Source: Antitrichia curtipendula
Lineage: Eukaryota; Streptophyta; Bryopsida; Hypnales; Leucodontaceae
DNA: 64,000 nt
NCBI GenBank assembly: GCA_951230915.1
Contig: OX579634.1
Location: 51,473,570-51,537,569, forward strand
Direction: 5' to 3'
Shown: positions 48,895-60,900 of the stretch, piece after piece
How positions within the stretch are numbered: the first letter of the stretch is position 1
How the letters are laid out: every line of letters starts with the position of its first letter
Program-made: the position numbers and the translations under genes
Notes under the pieces: model-generated
What the model saw: only the letters and a program-made list of their open reading frames with translations
The model's database searches: none
Told to the model about the DNA's origin: nothing

Positions 48895-51112
48895 AAGTAT
48901 GACATGTTTCAAAGATTAAAAAATTGTGACATTGAAGTGTTGGTATAGATTTTGTGGAGACAATTACAACTAGGTTTGAAAATTTATACCAATATTTTAA
49001 CATTGCAAATCAATTATAGATGGTCCCATTTAACTCAAAATTATCTATGTATTTGGGAAGAAATGTTTTTCCAAATAGTGTACATTATAAAATTAATTAA
49101 TTTTTTGCTTGCGTTGCACCACTAACATACAGTGTCCAATAAAACATGAAGACGTCAAAGGGCAACTAGTCTTGAAAGGTAGATTTTTGTAAATGTTGCA
49201 AAAAACATCAGCATGTTACTGTAAAACAAATTGATGTTTTCATTGGCATGACATTTTATTTGACATAATTGAAGACATCATGATGTTTGTTGGATTGTTT
49301 GAAAAAACATAGAGTGTCACATCAACAACCAGATCCATTTTTATTGTGAACAAGTAAGTGAAAATTATTGCGATCTGAGGTAAAAGACTGACCAAATGTG
49401 AAAAATTTAGGAGAAAGGCAACTTCCTAACATGCTTTACAAAAAAAAGGAAATGGATGGATGTACATTATGGATGAAAAGAGAAGGTCTTTATACAAGTA
49501 AGGTGGTAGAAAATGAAACAACTTCTATGGGATATGTAAATCAAGAATTCTATTCAATATAAAATGTCTAAAACAATGTCTCCTTGTCAAAAACGACGAG
49601 CAGATGTTTGAAACAATGTCCACATGTTCTGTAGTTAAGCTCCCATTTTAAAATTATCCCATATCCTTTGTCTAGACAAAGAATAGATTTCAATATAATA
49701 CATCCTTTCCACCCTTCATTCTTATTAACTTTCAATGAATGTATTCCTTCAGTTTACCATCAAAAAAATTCTTAGCGGTAGATGGTGAGCTTTCTTTAAT
49801 TCTTGTTGAATTCAACAATTTTTCTTTTTTTTCTTTTTTTTTCTTTTAAATAATTATTTTTTGCAGATCTTGCATTATAGATACAATATGCTTCCATTAA
49901 TGTCTCAAAAAACGTTTAGGTGTCTAAGTTCACGTCTCAAAAAACAATATTAAAATTTTGAAATGGCATGAAAATGTATTGACTAGGCATGCCACGTCAT
50001 CCTCGTTGGCTACCACGTCATTTTTCTTGCCACCACGTCAGATGCCTCGTCATGGACAGGTTGGATGAAAAAAATCCCACATAGTTCTCCTTGCCTGTGT
50101 GATGCTCAAGTGGTGTCCACATGCTGCACTGTGGAGAACTTGGAAGACCACAATTTTTGTCATGTTAGAGGAAAAACAAGGTGCATTTCTATAGATTTTG
50201 CACATTTTTGGCTCTTCAATTCTAACAGATTTTAGGAGACATCTACGCAGATTCCTTCCCCGTCAAATTGAATGCAAAGATTTGTTTTGTTATACATCAA
50301 AAAAAACTTTGTATTCTTATAGTGGTAGGTGGTCCAACTTCAATTTTCATGTATATATACACTACTAGTACTGTAGCACAATTTTAGTCAACCACTTTTC
50401 ATTGTAGATTTCCTTGACTATGTTCATTATTCCATTTTATCATCCACATAAAATATTTGTTCGCATCAAGATTATCTACCATGATGTGACATTGTCTTTT
50501 CCTGTTGAGATGTTCAATTTATGTTTGCAAAAAACCACAATCTTTCTAACAACTTGAATGGCATGTCTGTTGATCTGGATGGACAAGCTGTTGATGGGTT
50601 GTTTAGGCTATTCAAAAAATTATTTATTTATTTCATAACAGATTGAATGACATGTCCATTGACTTAGACATACAAGCCTTTGTGTTGAATCTTGACATTT
50701 TGTTGATCTGATGGACATCTAGATGTAATTAAATGTTCAAAATCTAAGTTCATATTTATATTTATTGTATGGCTTTCGTCTATCAAGGCTAACTTATTAA
50801 TACATTTTTTTTTTATTATGTAATCTTTTTTACACAATTTAATTTTTATATATTAGAATATATAATATTTCATGAACCCCATAGCAACCCTATATATTAT
50901 ATACTTTTTTTTCACTTCAAATTAAATGGACCATATTTTTTAACTCACATAATTTTCTAAAAAAATCAATAGTAATCTCCCCAAAGAAGCCGTTATTGGC
51001 ATGTTCCAAAGATTAAAGAAATGTGACACTAAAGTAACAGTATAGACTTTGTGGAGACAATTACAACTAGGTTTGAAAATTTACACCAATATTGCAACAT
51101 TGAAATATTCCA
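48895..51112. repeat. Direct repeat of about 115 bp, copies 2.1 kb apart, with AT-rich interior
   Basis: 48895-49012 and 50998-51112 share CATGTTxCAAAGATTAAA, TTTGTGGAGACAATTACAAC, TAGGTTTGAAAATTTA and CACCAATATT blocks. They may be ends or internal duplications of one element. Between them, 49984-50055 has several CACGTCA units (CCACGTCATCC, CCACGTCATTT, CCACGTCAGAT). No gene is supported. Confidence 0.6.
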
Positions 51113-52011
51113 TAAAATTCCCAAAGTCCTTTTTTTGTAACGATTCACTCAAAATCAAACGGGTTGGCCTGTCATTTAAAAGGTTAGAATGCCACATGTT
51201 CTTATTATATACCAGAGTATAATATAATATATATTAGAAACCAATGAGCCGCGCTAGCGGTAAATAGGTTATTATACATAATCAGTTGTACATTTTTCAA
51301 TCACACAATTTTTGATCTTCATGATCCAAGGATGTAGGAAGCAAGTTGAAAGGAAAGAAGGTTATGAGTTGCAACTTGTAATGACAATGGTGATGGATTG
51401 CCAATGGGACAGTGCCACGTTAGTGTTGAAAAGTCAACAACCGGTTATGGGACGTCCGCGCTGCCCTCTTGTTGGCTATGGTTGACATTCGACACGGCCG
51501 GATCTCCAGATCTCCAACTTACCAACCACCAGTTATGCGGCGTCATTCAATTCAACGTGTCACGAGCTCTTCGAGAACTCACATTCAGCTTCACGAAGTC
51601 AACCCGTGATGCCCACTGATCCTCATTGCTGCTCGAACGCCGAAATTTCACCAAATCGACAGGCACAGAAAAGACTGCCTGCCTGTGAATCCGAAATTGG
51701 AGCTCTTTTGAGATGAATCAATTTTCAGCTGCAAGCCCAGCTGCATTTAATTCTCTATGTCAAGATTAAATTTATCTGCTCCAGGTTTCAGTTGACCACT
51801 GCAACTCGACCACTGCCGATTCTCATGCAAGACTAGCACAAAATCATGAAATTCGTCGGTTCCCATGAATCCTTCCGCCTGCACCGATCACCACTCCCAA
51901 TTTGGTGACGCGCACATCAAACCCAACGACCTGTCAGAGAGAACATAGTAGTCGTCAGACCCGGTTGCTCACGAGCCTTGATGACTACGCAGCACTGGCA
52001 CGAATTGAGCA
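51113..52011. other. Upstream region of lipid-transfer protein gene 1
   Basis: GC content rises after about 51390. A 73-codon plus-strand frame at 51398 has no recognised motif. This is probably the promoter of the downstream gene. Confidence 0.4.
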
Positions 52012-52019
52012 CTATATAA
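52012..52019 (+). promoter_or_regulatory. TATA box of LTP gene 1
   Basis: CTATATAATC lies 140 bp before the chosen ATG, at a fitting place for a core promoter with a leader of about 110 nt. Confidence 0.6.
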
Positions 52020-52158
52020 TCCCCCGGAGAACTCTCATCAAACCACCCTCAGTTCCTTCGTGTTGACCCATTTCTCAAGTTCCAGCACCATATATCTTCA
52101 GGCTTCTCTCGTAGCTAGTCATTCACACAGGGATCGAGCTTGTATCCCATCAGCAGCA

Positions 52159-52747
52159 ATGGCAGGAGGAGGATCCAACAAGGGAGTTCCAGGAACAGCT
52201 CTGCTGGGCACGATGTGCGTGCTGGTGGTCATGGCTATGGTCGCGAACTCCACTGAAGCCGCGGGTGTGTGCAACCCGAATGCTTTGTACCCTTGCCTGC
52301 GAGCCATTCAGGGGTCTCGTCCTCCGTCGCCGAGCAAGCAGTGCTGCGCTGTGGTGAAGGGTGTGGACAAGACGTGCATGTGTTCGCAGCTCAAGGCGGG
52401 CTCGTTCCCGGCGCAGATGGTCAGCAACGCGCTGCGGTTGCCCCAGAAGTGCGGACGCAGCGATCTGCGCGGCTTCAAATGCGGACGTGAGTGCACTTCC
52501 AGACTGGAAATCTTAAAATCTTACAAAGTAGTTTAGTCCTTTGGGGTCCTGCGAGTTTGGTTGGTCGTTTCATTGGCGTTTCAGTACTTGGATGCGCATT
52601 TGATTCTTGTAGACTACTTTCATGCATGCACTAGCTCACTATGATCGATTCGCACTGTTTGCTGATCTCTTGTGAGGGATATTGATTGTAAGAGCTGATA
52701 AGGCAGAACGAATTTTTTTTTTTCCAGGTTACACGTTCCCTTACTGA
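52159..52747 (+). CDS. Lipid-transfer-type eight-cysteine protein, copy 1 (two exons, 115 aa)
   Basis: A secreted small protein expected to bind lipids in the wall or extracellular space. Exon 1 is 52159-52486, exon 2 is 52728-52747 and adds only RYTFPY: donor GGAC|GTGAGT, acceptor TTTCCAG|GTTAC, intron 241 nt. A signal peptide spans about residues 1-33 (GTALLGTMCVLVVMAMVANS, ending TEA). The mature part has the eight-cysteine pattern C-x7-C-x15-CC-x9-CxC-x22-C-x9-C, then KCGRYTFPY, the tail kept in one plant nsLTP-like subgroup. The ATG at 52159 is preferred over an upstream non-ATG extension because it starts the signal peptide and matches copy 2. TATA box 140 bp upstream. The mature protein is identical to copy 2. 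Confidence 0.92.
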
Positions 52748-53189
52748 GTTGGCATAGAAATCGAATTCCTGGGGAATTCGTACAACGGAGGTGGTCTGCT
52801 TATGAGTTAGCAGGTGTCAGTGGCTCTACCTCAAACCTTGGAAACCCGTTAGTACGTATTCTCCGGGAAAAGGCGCGCTACGTACTTGGATTGGCAGCGA
52901 TATTATCTTAGAATTGCGCGCTGTTGTCGGATGCTCAACTGCAAATGGCAGCTGCTTCAATTCAAGCAAGTAATATGTGTTGAAAACTGACTCAGTTGAG
53001 CTGGTAGAAATGATTAGCACAAGCTAGCCACCACTTGTCTGATTGTAACTAGATCAGTTTTGCTACAACGAAATAAATGCTTCCTACACTGATTTCCTAC
53101 TATCAGTTGAGTTCGTTCGGTTTGTTCACGAACGTCAGGCCGGTGTACAGATTTTTGTGGTTGCCGATGTGCTTGAGTACTCCTTGAGA

Positions 53190-54590
53190 TTAAATCACAG
53201 GCATCGACCGGAAAATTCTGGGAGTACTAGCGATCTGTCCCAAAATTCTAATTTTCAATCTGTGAAATTGTGATTTCTTATCTATTAACTGGTAATGAAT
53301 GTAACCGGAGCTCTGCTGCCTGAGGATGTGTCCCTCTTGTAATGCAGACACAAAACCAAAAGAGTATCTGTAGCTTATCTCAGAGCATATATATCATGGA
53401 TGCTTTGTTGATGGAGCATATTTCATGTTATGCAAAAGGGCTTCAGTTTCTGAGGAGAAATAAACACAATGCATGAGTTAGAACTTACTCAACTTTATCA
53501 CTTCACGGAAGTGATGACGTATGTGCCAAATGCAATACCTCTTTCTGAAACTTTGGTCTCAAGCCAAAATAAATGCCACACTGCACCTGTCCCAATGAAT
53601 TCAAGTCTTCCATATGCACCACACCATTTCGAAACCAATTCAGTTCTCAGTTGCTATTGTAAAGTTCATCTCCGTTTTCATTAAATTGACGAGATTTTGG
53701 GCGTCAAAAATTGTGAAATCCATCAGCACAAAGCTCGTGATACTAGGACTGGGATGGATTGACGCCCTGAAAAGTGCCAAAGTCATGGAATTCCGCCAAT
53801 TTAACGAAATCGACGTTGTTCTAAAGGATCAAAGCTGTGCATTCTTAGAACCCATTTAGTCTTCTAAATTAGCCTGCGAGTCTTGCTTGGGTTTAGGATT
53901 GAAATACGACTGTTTTGAGTTGTCCATTCACTATGGAAAACGTGCTGGTTGGTCTCAGAGACGAAAGCATCGGAAGGAGTTCTGATTGGTTTCTTGAATT
54001 GAACAATCTGTACAAAACCAACCGGCTCTACTTTTCAGCACAATTTAGCTTAAAAAAAAATTTAGAAAATCCGAAACTGCCTCAGGGACTTACCAAAAAC
54101 AGGGGAGCCCAGCGATACCCAAAACTATCATTTTTGGTTTTAGAACAAGCTGACTAATGTTTTAGAATTACAACACGTAGTGCGTTTGAAATCGTGGACT
54201 GTATTCTGGTAAGCATGAGGAAGACTATGCTGTTTTCTTTACATCATAGTCACAGTTACTTGGGGACTCCATTAAAATATACGACCTGAAGATACAATTA
54301 AGAAATATAAAGGAGAAACAGCGGTGTTTATTTCGTTATTAGCGATATTCTATACGTCATTCAGTTAGTAGTTCCTAAAATGAAATTATGTACCATGTAT
54401 GTTGCAACCACAAAACAATTCAACCACACAGTGAAATAAGCGCCGAAGTCTCTTGTAGCTTTGTGGCAGCACCATGAAAGGAACAGAGTCCCTCATAGCA
54501 TAGGCGCTTCTTAAATTCAATTATCTATCTTAAATTATAGGAGTACAAGTTTACTGAAAACGAATCAGTTTAACAGATTGCAAGCAAGTA
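53190..54590. other. Spacer between the inverted arms
   Basis: No supported gene. It contains one member of a small inverted-repeat family at about 53672-53815. Confidence 0.45.
53672..53815. repeat. Inverted-repeat element with TTAAATTG ends
   Basis: TTCATTAAATTGACGAGATT and GGGCGTCAA on the left are mirrored by TTGACGCCC and CCAATTTAACGAAATCGACG on the right. Resembles the copies near 55455 and 61215 in having ATTTCGTTAAAxTGGCG-type termini. Confidence 0.45.
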
Positions 54591-55026
54591 TTTTTGGCGA
54601 TGACTTTTTCCGTAAGTTCAAGCACATCGGCAACTGCAAAAATTTGAAACAACTGAAGTTCGAGAATCAGCTCCGAGGACAAATGATTCAAGCGGGAGTT
54701 CGGAAAACTGACTGTCCTCAAGAGATATGGTAGGAAATCAGTGTGGGAAGGATTTATTGTAGCAAATCGCAACTCATTACAAACACGTACTAGCCAGCTT
54801 TTGCTAATCACTGCTACCAGTTCAACTGAGGCAGTTTCGCTACAAATTTATTCACTTGGAAGCAGCTGCATGGAGACACAGTAGTTCTATGCTATCATAG
54901 CTGCCGATGCAGCGCCATTTTCCTGGGATTATAAATGGCTTTTCATGGTTTGAGAGCCGGACACCTGCTAACTTATATGTTGACCGCCTTGTATGAATTC
55001 TTCAAGGCTTCGAGCTCGACTGCTGC

Positions 55027-56215
55027 TCAGTAAGGGAACGTGTAACCTGTCCAAAGAAATATCCACTGCCTTGTGAGCTCTTACAATCAACATCTCTCAC
55101 AATCAGTCGAAAGAGACCACCAGCTTTTCTTTGCAGGTAGAAGAGCTGCTAAAGGAAGACTAGAATTTCATTTTGTAAGCACAAATTCTCCGCCCAATTT
55201 GACTCGATTTCATGCACTTGGACGTCTTTTCATTGAATTCTAACTCCCCAATGATATCGTTAGTCACCATACCGGCGACACTCCAAAATTTGTAGAAAAA
55301 ACAAAACTAGAAAGAATCGAAGTATATATGTGCATGCAAAGATCGACTCCACAAGAATCTGTGTGTATGTGGTCATATATCATAGCACCAAAATTGTGAC
55401 ATCAAGTACAGAGAGCTACAAAATCTAGGAGTGAAGACGGGCTTGAAAAAAGAGCCCATTTCTTGAAATTTTACCATTCTAACGAATATGAATACGTACA
55501 CAAGTATGTTTTCATATCTGTGAAAATGGCGAAATTTCAAGAAATTGGCACTTTTCCAAACGCCCACCGCAACCTCAGATTCGATCAATACCAAACCTAG
55601 TGGCTACAACATTGGAGCTTTGAAACACGTCTGTCTCATAAACATGACCTTAAAACTATCTCAGCACTTCAAAGTCTCAATTTTCAGCACTAGAACCCCA
55701 CAATTTGATCCACTAAAATGCACCAAAATACCGAAGATGAGGATGCATTGAAACACCACGCTCACAGCACAAGCAAAGTATTGTTATGCTTAAGGATTAA
55801 TGCAACATGTAGTTGCCAGTGCCGCTGTTATCCAGATGCTAGAAAAAACAGAATAGATTTCTATTACATGCAGAAGTTTCAACTCACGTCCACATTTGAA
55901 GCCGCGCAGGTCGCTGCGTCCGCACTTCTGAGGCAACCGCAGCGCGTTGCTGACCATCTGCGCCGGGAACGAGCCCGCCTTGAGCTGTGAACACATGCAC
56001 GTCTTGTCCACGCCCTTCACCACAGCGCAGCACTGCTTGCTCGGCGACGGAGGACGGGACCCCTGAATGGCTCGCAGGCAAGGGTACAAAGCATTCGGGT
56101 TGCACACACCCGCGGCTTCAGTGGAGTCCGCCACCATAGCCATCACCACCAGCACGCAAATGCCCACAAGAGCTGCAGTAGCAGCAACGCCCTTGTTGGA
56201 TCCTCTTCCAGCCAT
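55027..56215 (-). CDS. Lipid-transfer-type eight-cysteine protein, copy 2 (two exons, 115 aa)
   Basis: Inverted duplicate of the gene at 52159. Exon 1 is 56215-55888 and exon 2 is 55046-55027 (encoding the same YTFPY end), with the same donor GGAC|GTGAGT and phase. The intron is 841 nt, 600 nt longer than in copy 1, and holds a foldback element at 55455-55549. The signal peptide differs (MAGRGSNKGVAATAALVGIC, then VLVVMAMVADS), but the mature region is residue-for-residue the same, with all eight cysteines. About six silent changes separate the two exon 1 mature regions over some 228 nt. It is likely secreted, like its partner. ATG 56215 matches the start of copy 1. Confidence 0.92.
55455..55549. 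repeat. Foldback element in LTP copy 2 intron
   Basis: CCATTTCTTGAAATTTTACC and the following ACGAATATGAA are mirrored by TTCATATCTGTGAAAATGGC and GAAATTTCAAGAAATTGG, giving a roughly 40-bp stem. The TTTCTTGAAATTT and AACGAATATGA blocks recur at about 61337-61370. Confidence 0.65.
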
Positions 56216-56334
56216 TGTATGAATCACTACCGTTGAGGAGTCGATCGTGAAAGGGAAGGCGATGAAACTAGCTTGAAGAATTCGCAATTGCAACGAAGCT
56301 AGCTGAGGATGATTTGATCAAGGTTCACTACGGC

Positions 56335-56344
56335 CTTATATAAG
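56335..56344 (-). promoter_or_regulatory. TATA box of LTP gene 2
   Basis: CTTATATAAG lies 120 bp upstream of the ATG at 56215, similar in placement to the TATA box of copy 1. Confidence 0.55.
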
Positions 56345-57918
56345 TTACATACTGTGCGTCGTGCAGACGAAGAGCAGTAAGGCTCTCAACTCGGGCCAAA
56401 TTTAGCACAATTTCTAACGATTTTATTATTTCTAACAAGAAAGTGTGAATACTTCGGCGTCGAATTTCAATTTTCAGCACATGAAGCAGAGTTTTGAGCG
56501 AATTGAGCTACGTTTGAAACTCGCATTTGAGACTGCCTCTGAGCAGTGAGTTTTTGGTTTTGGTTTCTGACAGGTCGTTGACTTTGATTTGCACTTCACC
56601 AAACTGAGATTGCACATTTGATTAATCGGTGCCCACGTATTGATTCATCACGATGAATTGAAGGCCAGTGATATTGTCAAAATATTTTTTAAGAATCAGA
56701 TTTGGTGGATAGTGCGAGAGAAAGTTGCTGGGAATTGATATCAAGAGTTGACTTCCTTGCATAGATTGCGCTGGGTATGAGTTCTCGACGAACGGAGTCT
56801 GTGCATTAAGGCTTGGGGACAATTTTCGGGAAAACCGGCGGTTAGTTCAAAGTCAGCCGGTGGAATTGGGTGGAATTAGGAAAAAGGCTCCGTTTGCAGT
56901 TTGTAAACATCGGGAGAAAAAATCTATAAAATTTCTATTTAGAGTACAAAGTAGAGAAAATAACTGGATTCCGTACTTGAAAATCCAGCTCAGTATGGGA
57001 ATTGAAAGAAAATAGCTTGTAAAACTCAAAAAAACATCCAGAAACACTGCTTGGGGTTGGTGAGCCTCTCTGCTTTCTTAAAAGATGGAGTGGCTGGTCT
57101 TAAATTTAGAAACTAAGTATCAACTTTGCCGACAAGAGCGCAGTCGTGACAGCAACAGGAAACGGTTCTAAAATTACACAAGAGGTCATCCTCTGCTAAT
57201 TTGTTTGCAAGTTTTTGGAGCATCAACGAGGTAGAACACCATCAGGGACCTAATCCAGTCTCCAATACCAACAATACTAACTTTTGACTCGTATATAATT
57301 AGAACTTGAAAATACTATTGTTGGAAGCGCATCCACAAGTACTTTGAATACATATAAGAGAATTCAAATTTAGGCATTGGACAACCTCTTCAAAAGCAAG
57401 CTAAAAATCAGAAACTATAGAGGCTTTGGCAAATCACGCTCACCAAAGCAAAATTTGGTCAATTGCACGTTCTATTTGGAGTGTGAGTCTAGATGAGGGT
57501 TTGATGATGTGTCAAAACTCATATACTTCGGCAGTTTGAGGTTTATCCAAGATTGTATCAGTAAATACTACGTAGTTCATAAAGCTAAGAAAAAAATTTG
57601 TCAATACCTTGTGTTTTCTCTTAAGACAAATCTCTGGGACTACGAATGAGGTAGCCAGCCTATTGAAATAGACATTACGGATAATATAAGCCCCGAGAAA
57701 GACACGACTACCCCAACCTCCAGGATGTACTTTCGAAGGAACCGCCGACCTTACGTTCTCTGAACTTTTAGTGACTGGTCGCCAAGGCGGTCAATAGGAG
57801 ACCGAATACGAAGAAGGGTTGGGCACTAGCCTACACAACGCCGAAAAGATGTCACAAGATAGATCAGAAGGAGCTCTTTATAAGAAATAAAAATGTTGAC
57901 AACAAACTCACTAATGAA
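56345..57918. other. Between LTP copy 2 and chlorophyll synthase
   Basis: Holds the promoter side of LTP copy 2 and the 3' side of chlorophyll synthase, including, presumably, the unlocated last coding exon of the latter. Short frames show no recognised motif. Confidence 0.4.
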
Positions 57919-60900
57919 TCATAGCGTGGAATACACTTTGAAAGCAGTTACCTGGTACTTGACATCATACTTCACGGGATCCACTAATAAGTACTTGAAC
58001 TGCATTACAATGCCCAACATTAGTTTCAAATTCAATAAAATCCTCAGAACCTGTCCAAATTGAATACAGGTAAGACATTATACAAACTTTGATGGAACCA
58101 TACCTCTGCTTCTGTAACTGACTAACGATGCATTTCAACGTCATTGCACAAAATATAATCTTAAAGAGCATTCTAAAATCAACTTCCACAAGTCTATGCT
58201 GACACAAGTGACAACCAGCTCTCAGGCCAGGTTAACCACTTGAACGGTTGACATATGGGATCAGCAGACATTACCTGCAAAATTATTTGAGGAATAATCA
58301 GGGCGAGAAGCCCAAAACCGAAGTATGTCTTCCCTTCATAGAAGATGTATCCTGCAACCCTTGCCGAATTAATTTACATATTTTATAAATTAATTGGACG
58401 AACACCATCACTAACAGATAAATTCACTCTACATGTCACAGGTTGTCTAAGAAGGTAATACATAAGCAGTGAGCAACTATGACAATTAAACTGGGGTTTC
58501 CGTTCTGGGGCTGACATAACAATGGCATTGAGTGAATATGAAAACATCAGAACACGAAAAAGATCTAGATTACGTTTGCTGATCATTTGGCTGCCTCCTA
58601 TGTGTATCAAACCATTCTGCGATCTTGGACTCACCTGCAACTGCTAGTTGTGTCACATCGATGGAGGCGGCACAAATATACTTCGCTGTGTCGATACCAA
58701 ACGCTACAGGTAATGACTGCTCCAACAACTCAATCAGCACATATATTAAAAAAACAATGCGGTCTAATGACAGAGGTTAAGCTAGTTTCACCGTCTATAC
58801 CCTGTAACACTCTGTAACAATACAGCACGTAATTCTGAAATCCTGATTGCCCAACAGTAGTAATGAGTGCATCATAACAACGGGTAATGAATTATTGTGC
58901 AACAGGGATAATCAATTTACATTCACACCTGCAAACCCATCTGCCGATCTCCTTCGATACTTTTGAAGTCGTTGACTATAGCGATTCCTAACTGCAAAAA
59001 CATAACCAAGATTCTTCAATCTGATTGAACAATACACCATGGGTCGATAATTAAGGTGTTTAAAATAAAAAAATAAGGAGCTTGTTATGCTTTATGATAA
59101 TAGTGGACGGATTGAGAAAGTTACCCCTGCAGTGCTATACAGAAGAGTGAGAATTACGATATCCCATGATAATGTGCCAAATAATGCTTGTCCAGCCCAC
59201 CTGCAGAATAGTATGTCACATACACCATTAACATGGCAACAAAATTCAGTTCTCATAAACTATAGGATGCAGATTTCGGATGATCTAATCAATGAAAGCT
59301 TAACCAAGCACCAAACTAGTAAGAGATTTCACTTCAGCTTGACCAGCTCATACACTCCAGATTCACTCTTCAGGATAAAAGATGAAATGAAGAACTTCAA
59401 CAGCGATTGAAAGGTCAAAAAGCAGACAGTCTTATAAGCTTACTCTAAAGCCGCTTTATGTTCATGATTGTCAAAATCATGAAGATAAAATCCGGCAGGA
59501 GAGGAGGCGAAAGTTGGCACTTGGCAGTCTATTGATGGCCTAATTATAGTATAATAAAGAATTAGCTGACTCACCAAGGTAGAGAAATATAACTCGAGCC
59601 CAGGGCGTAGTTGCCAATCCATCCACTTTGTTTGAGCTGCGCACCCAACAAACAAAGACATCAACGTTTGGACAAGATATTTTTCCGTGAAGACTATCTC
59701 GTAACGGGTTCACAGGGTCAGAGGAATAGAGAATAAAATCCCCCGATTATTAGGAAAACGCTTGGTCAAGATGCGAACAAAGGAGGGCCAGCGAAGAGCG
59801 CGCACAGAAAACGATGAACAAGTAGAGATACCTTCAAAGGTGGGGCCGAATAAATATACGACAAGAATGAGCCTCCGATTGCTGTACTCAGAATTACTGG
59901 AAAATCGTGTCCTGCCTGCATCACCACCCATGATCAAGGACTCGACAAAAAAATCTATATTTCAATAGTCAAAATAATAGATGCAGACCTTCTAGCATCA
60001 GTTTGATATTTTCAGTCACGACCCCGCTGAAAATTATAAAGTGAAGCAATGATTCCTTCAAAACGCAATCAGATTAATGAATGCCAATTATAAGCCAGCC
60101 GGGGTATAAGAAATCCACAGAAGAGAAAAAGAAAAAGAAAGAGGCACTTCATACCCATTTATCCAAACCATATGCGACACCTAATCCTCCAAGCAGAAGT
60201 ACCCAAATCTGAGCTATGACCTGCAAAGATCAACACCGTGTTAGATGAGAGTAGAGCAAGTATTTCAAAATCAAATCATATACAAAAAGAGAGCCAAAAA
60301 TACATGTGAGGATTCAACGTACTTCAGGTTCTGAGATTGCTCCAGAGGGAATGGGCCGATAAGGCTCATTGATCGCATCAATCTCCTTGTCGTACCAATC
60401 ATTGATTGTCTGGTAAGAACATGTTCAAGTGTGAGAGTCAGACAATTAATCCCATTCAAAGATTGATGCAAACGACTTCAGAAACACTGTACAAAGAAAT
60501 TAATCCCGACTTGTCATGCAGCAACTAGAGAAATCGAATAACCAAACACAGCATACCTGAGTGTATCCTGTAAGAAGAGGTCCAGACATCAACATGCATG
60601 TCAAAGACTTAGCCACATCCTCCGGTGTCCATTCGAAATTGCCTACATTTCAAGCCATAGAAATGACAAAGCGTTATAAAAATATGTGAATTCAGTGGAA
60701 CACCACCAATCTCTTCATTGCAAATGCTTCATGGCCTCGGTTATGACTGTGTAAAAGTACCTGAAGCAGCAGCACCACACAAAACGCCCCAGATTAGAGG
60801 GGCCCAAGTCACAGGCTTCGTGAGCTGCAACCGAATCTTCCACTTATTCTGCATCCACACAAAGTTCTCAAGTCTCTTAAAAGATTAAAAACAATGCCCC

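Larger units (their letters stand above)
52159..56215. repeat. Inverted (tail-to-tail) duplication carrying the LTP pair
   Basis: The left arm (about 52159-53190) and right arm (about 54595-56215) are inverted copies, separated by about 1.4 kb. Outside the exons, shared blocks include AGTTAGCAGGTGTC in the 3' UTR. Farther out are CTCAGTTGAxCTGGTAG with ATGATTAGCAxAAGCT, and GTTGCCGATGTGCTTGA at the inner ends. Non-coding blocks are clearly diverged and broken by indels, whereas the coding exons are nearly identical. Confidence 0.8.

Noticed and set aside
57125..57180. Candidate last CHLG exon
   Set aside because: A frame after an acceptor-like TTTTAG gives NRFLLLSRLRSCRQS, which does not match the conserved C-terminus well enough.
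59990..60030. Possible extra CHLG exon
   Set aside because: Bordered by AG and GT, but phase 0 gives a stop, and exons 7 and 8 already join perfectly.
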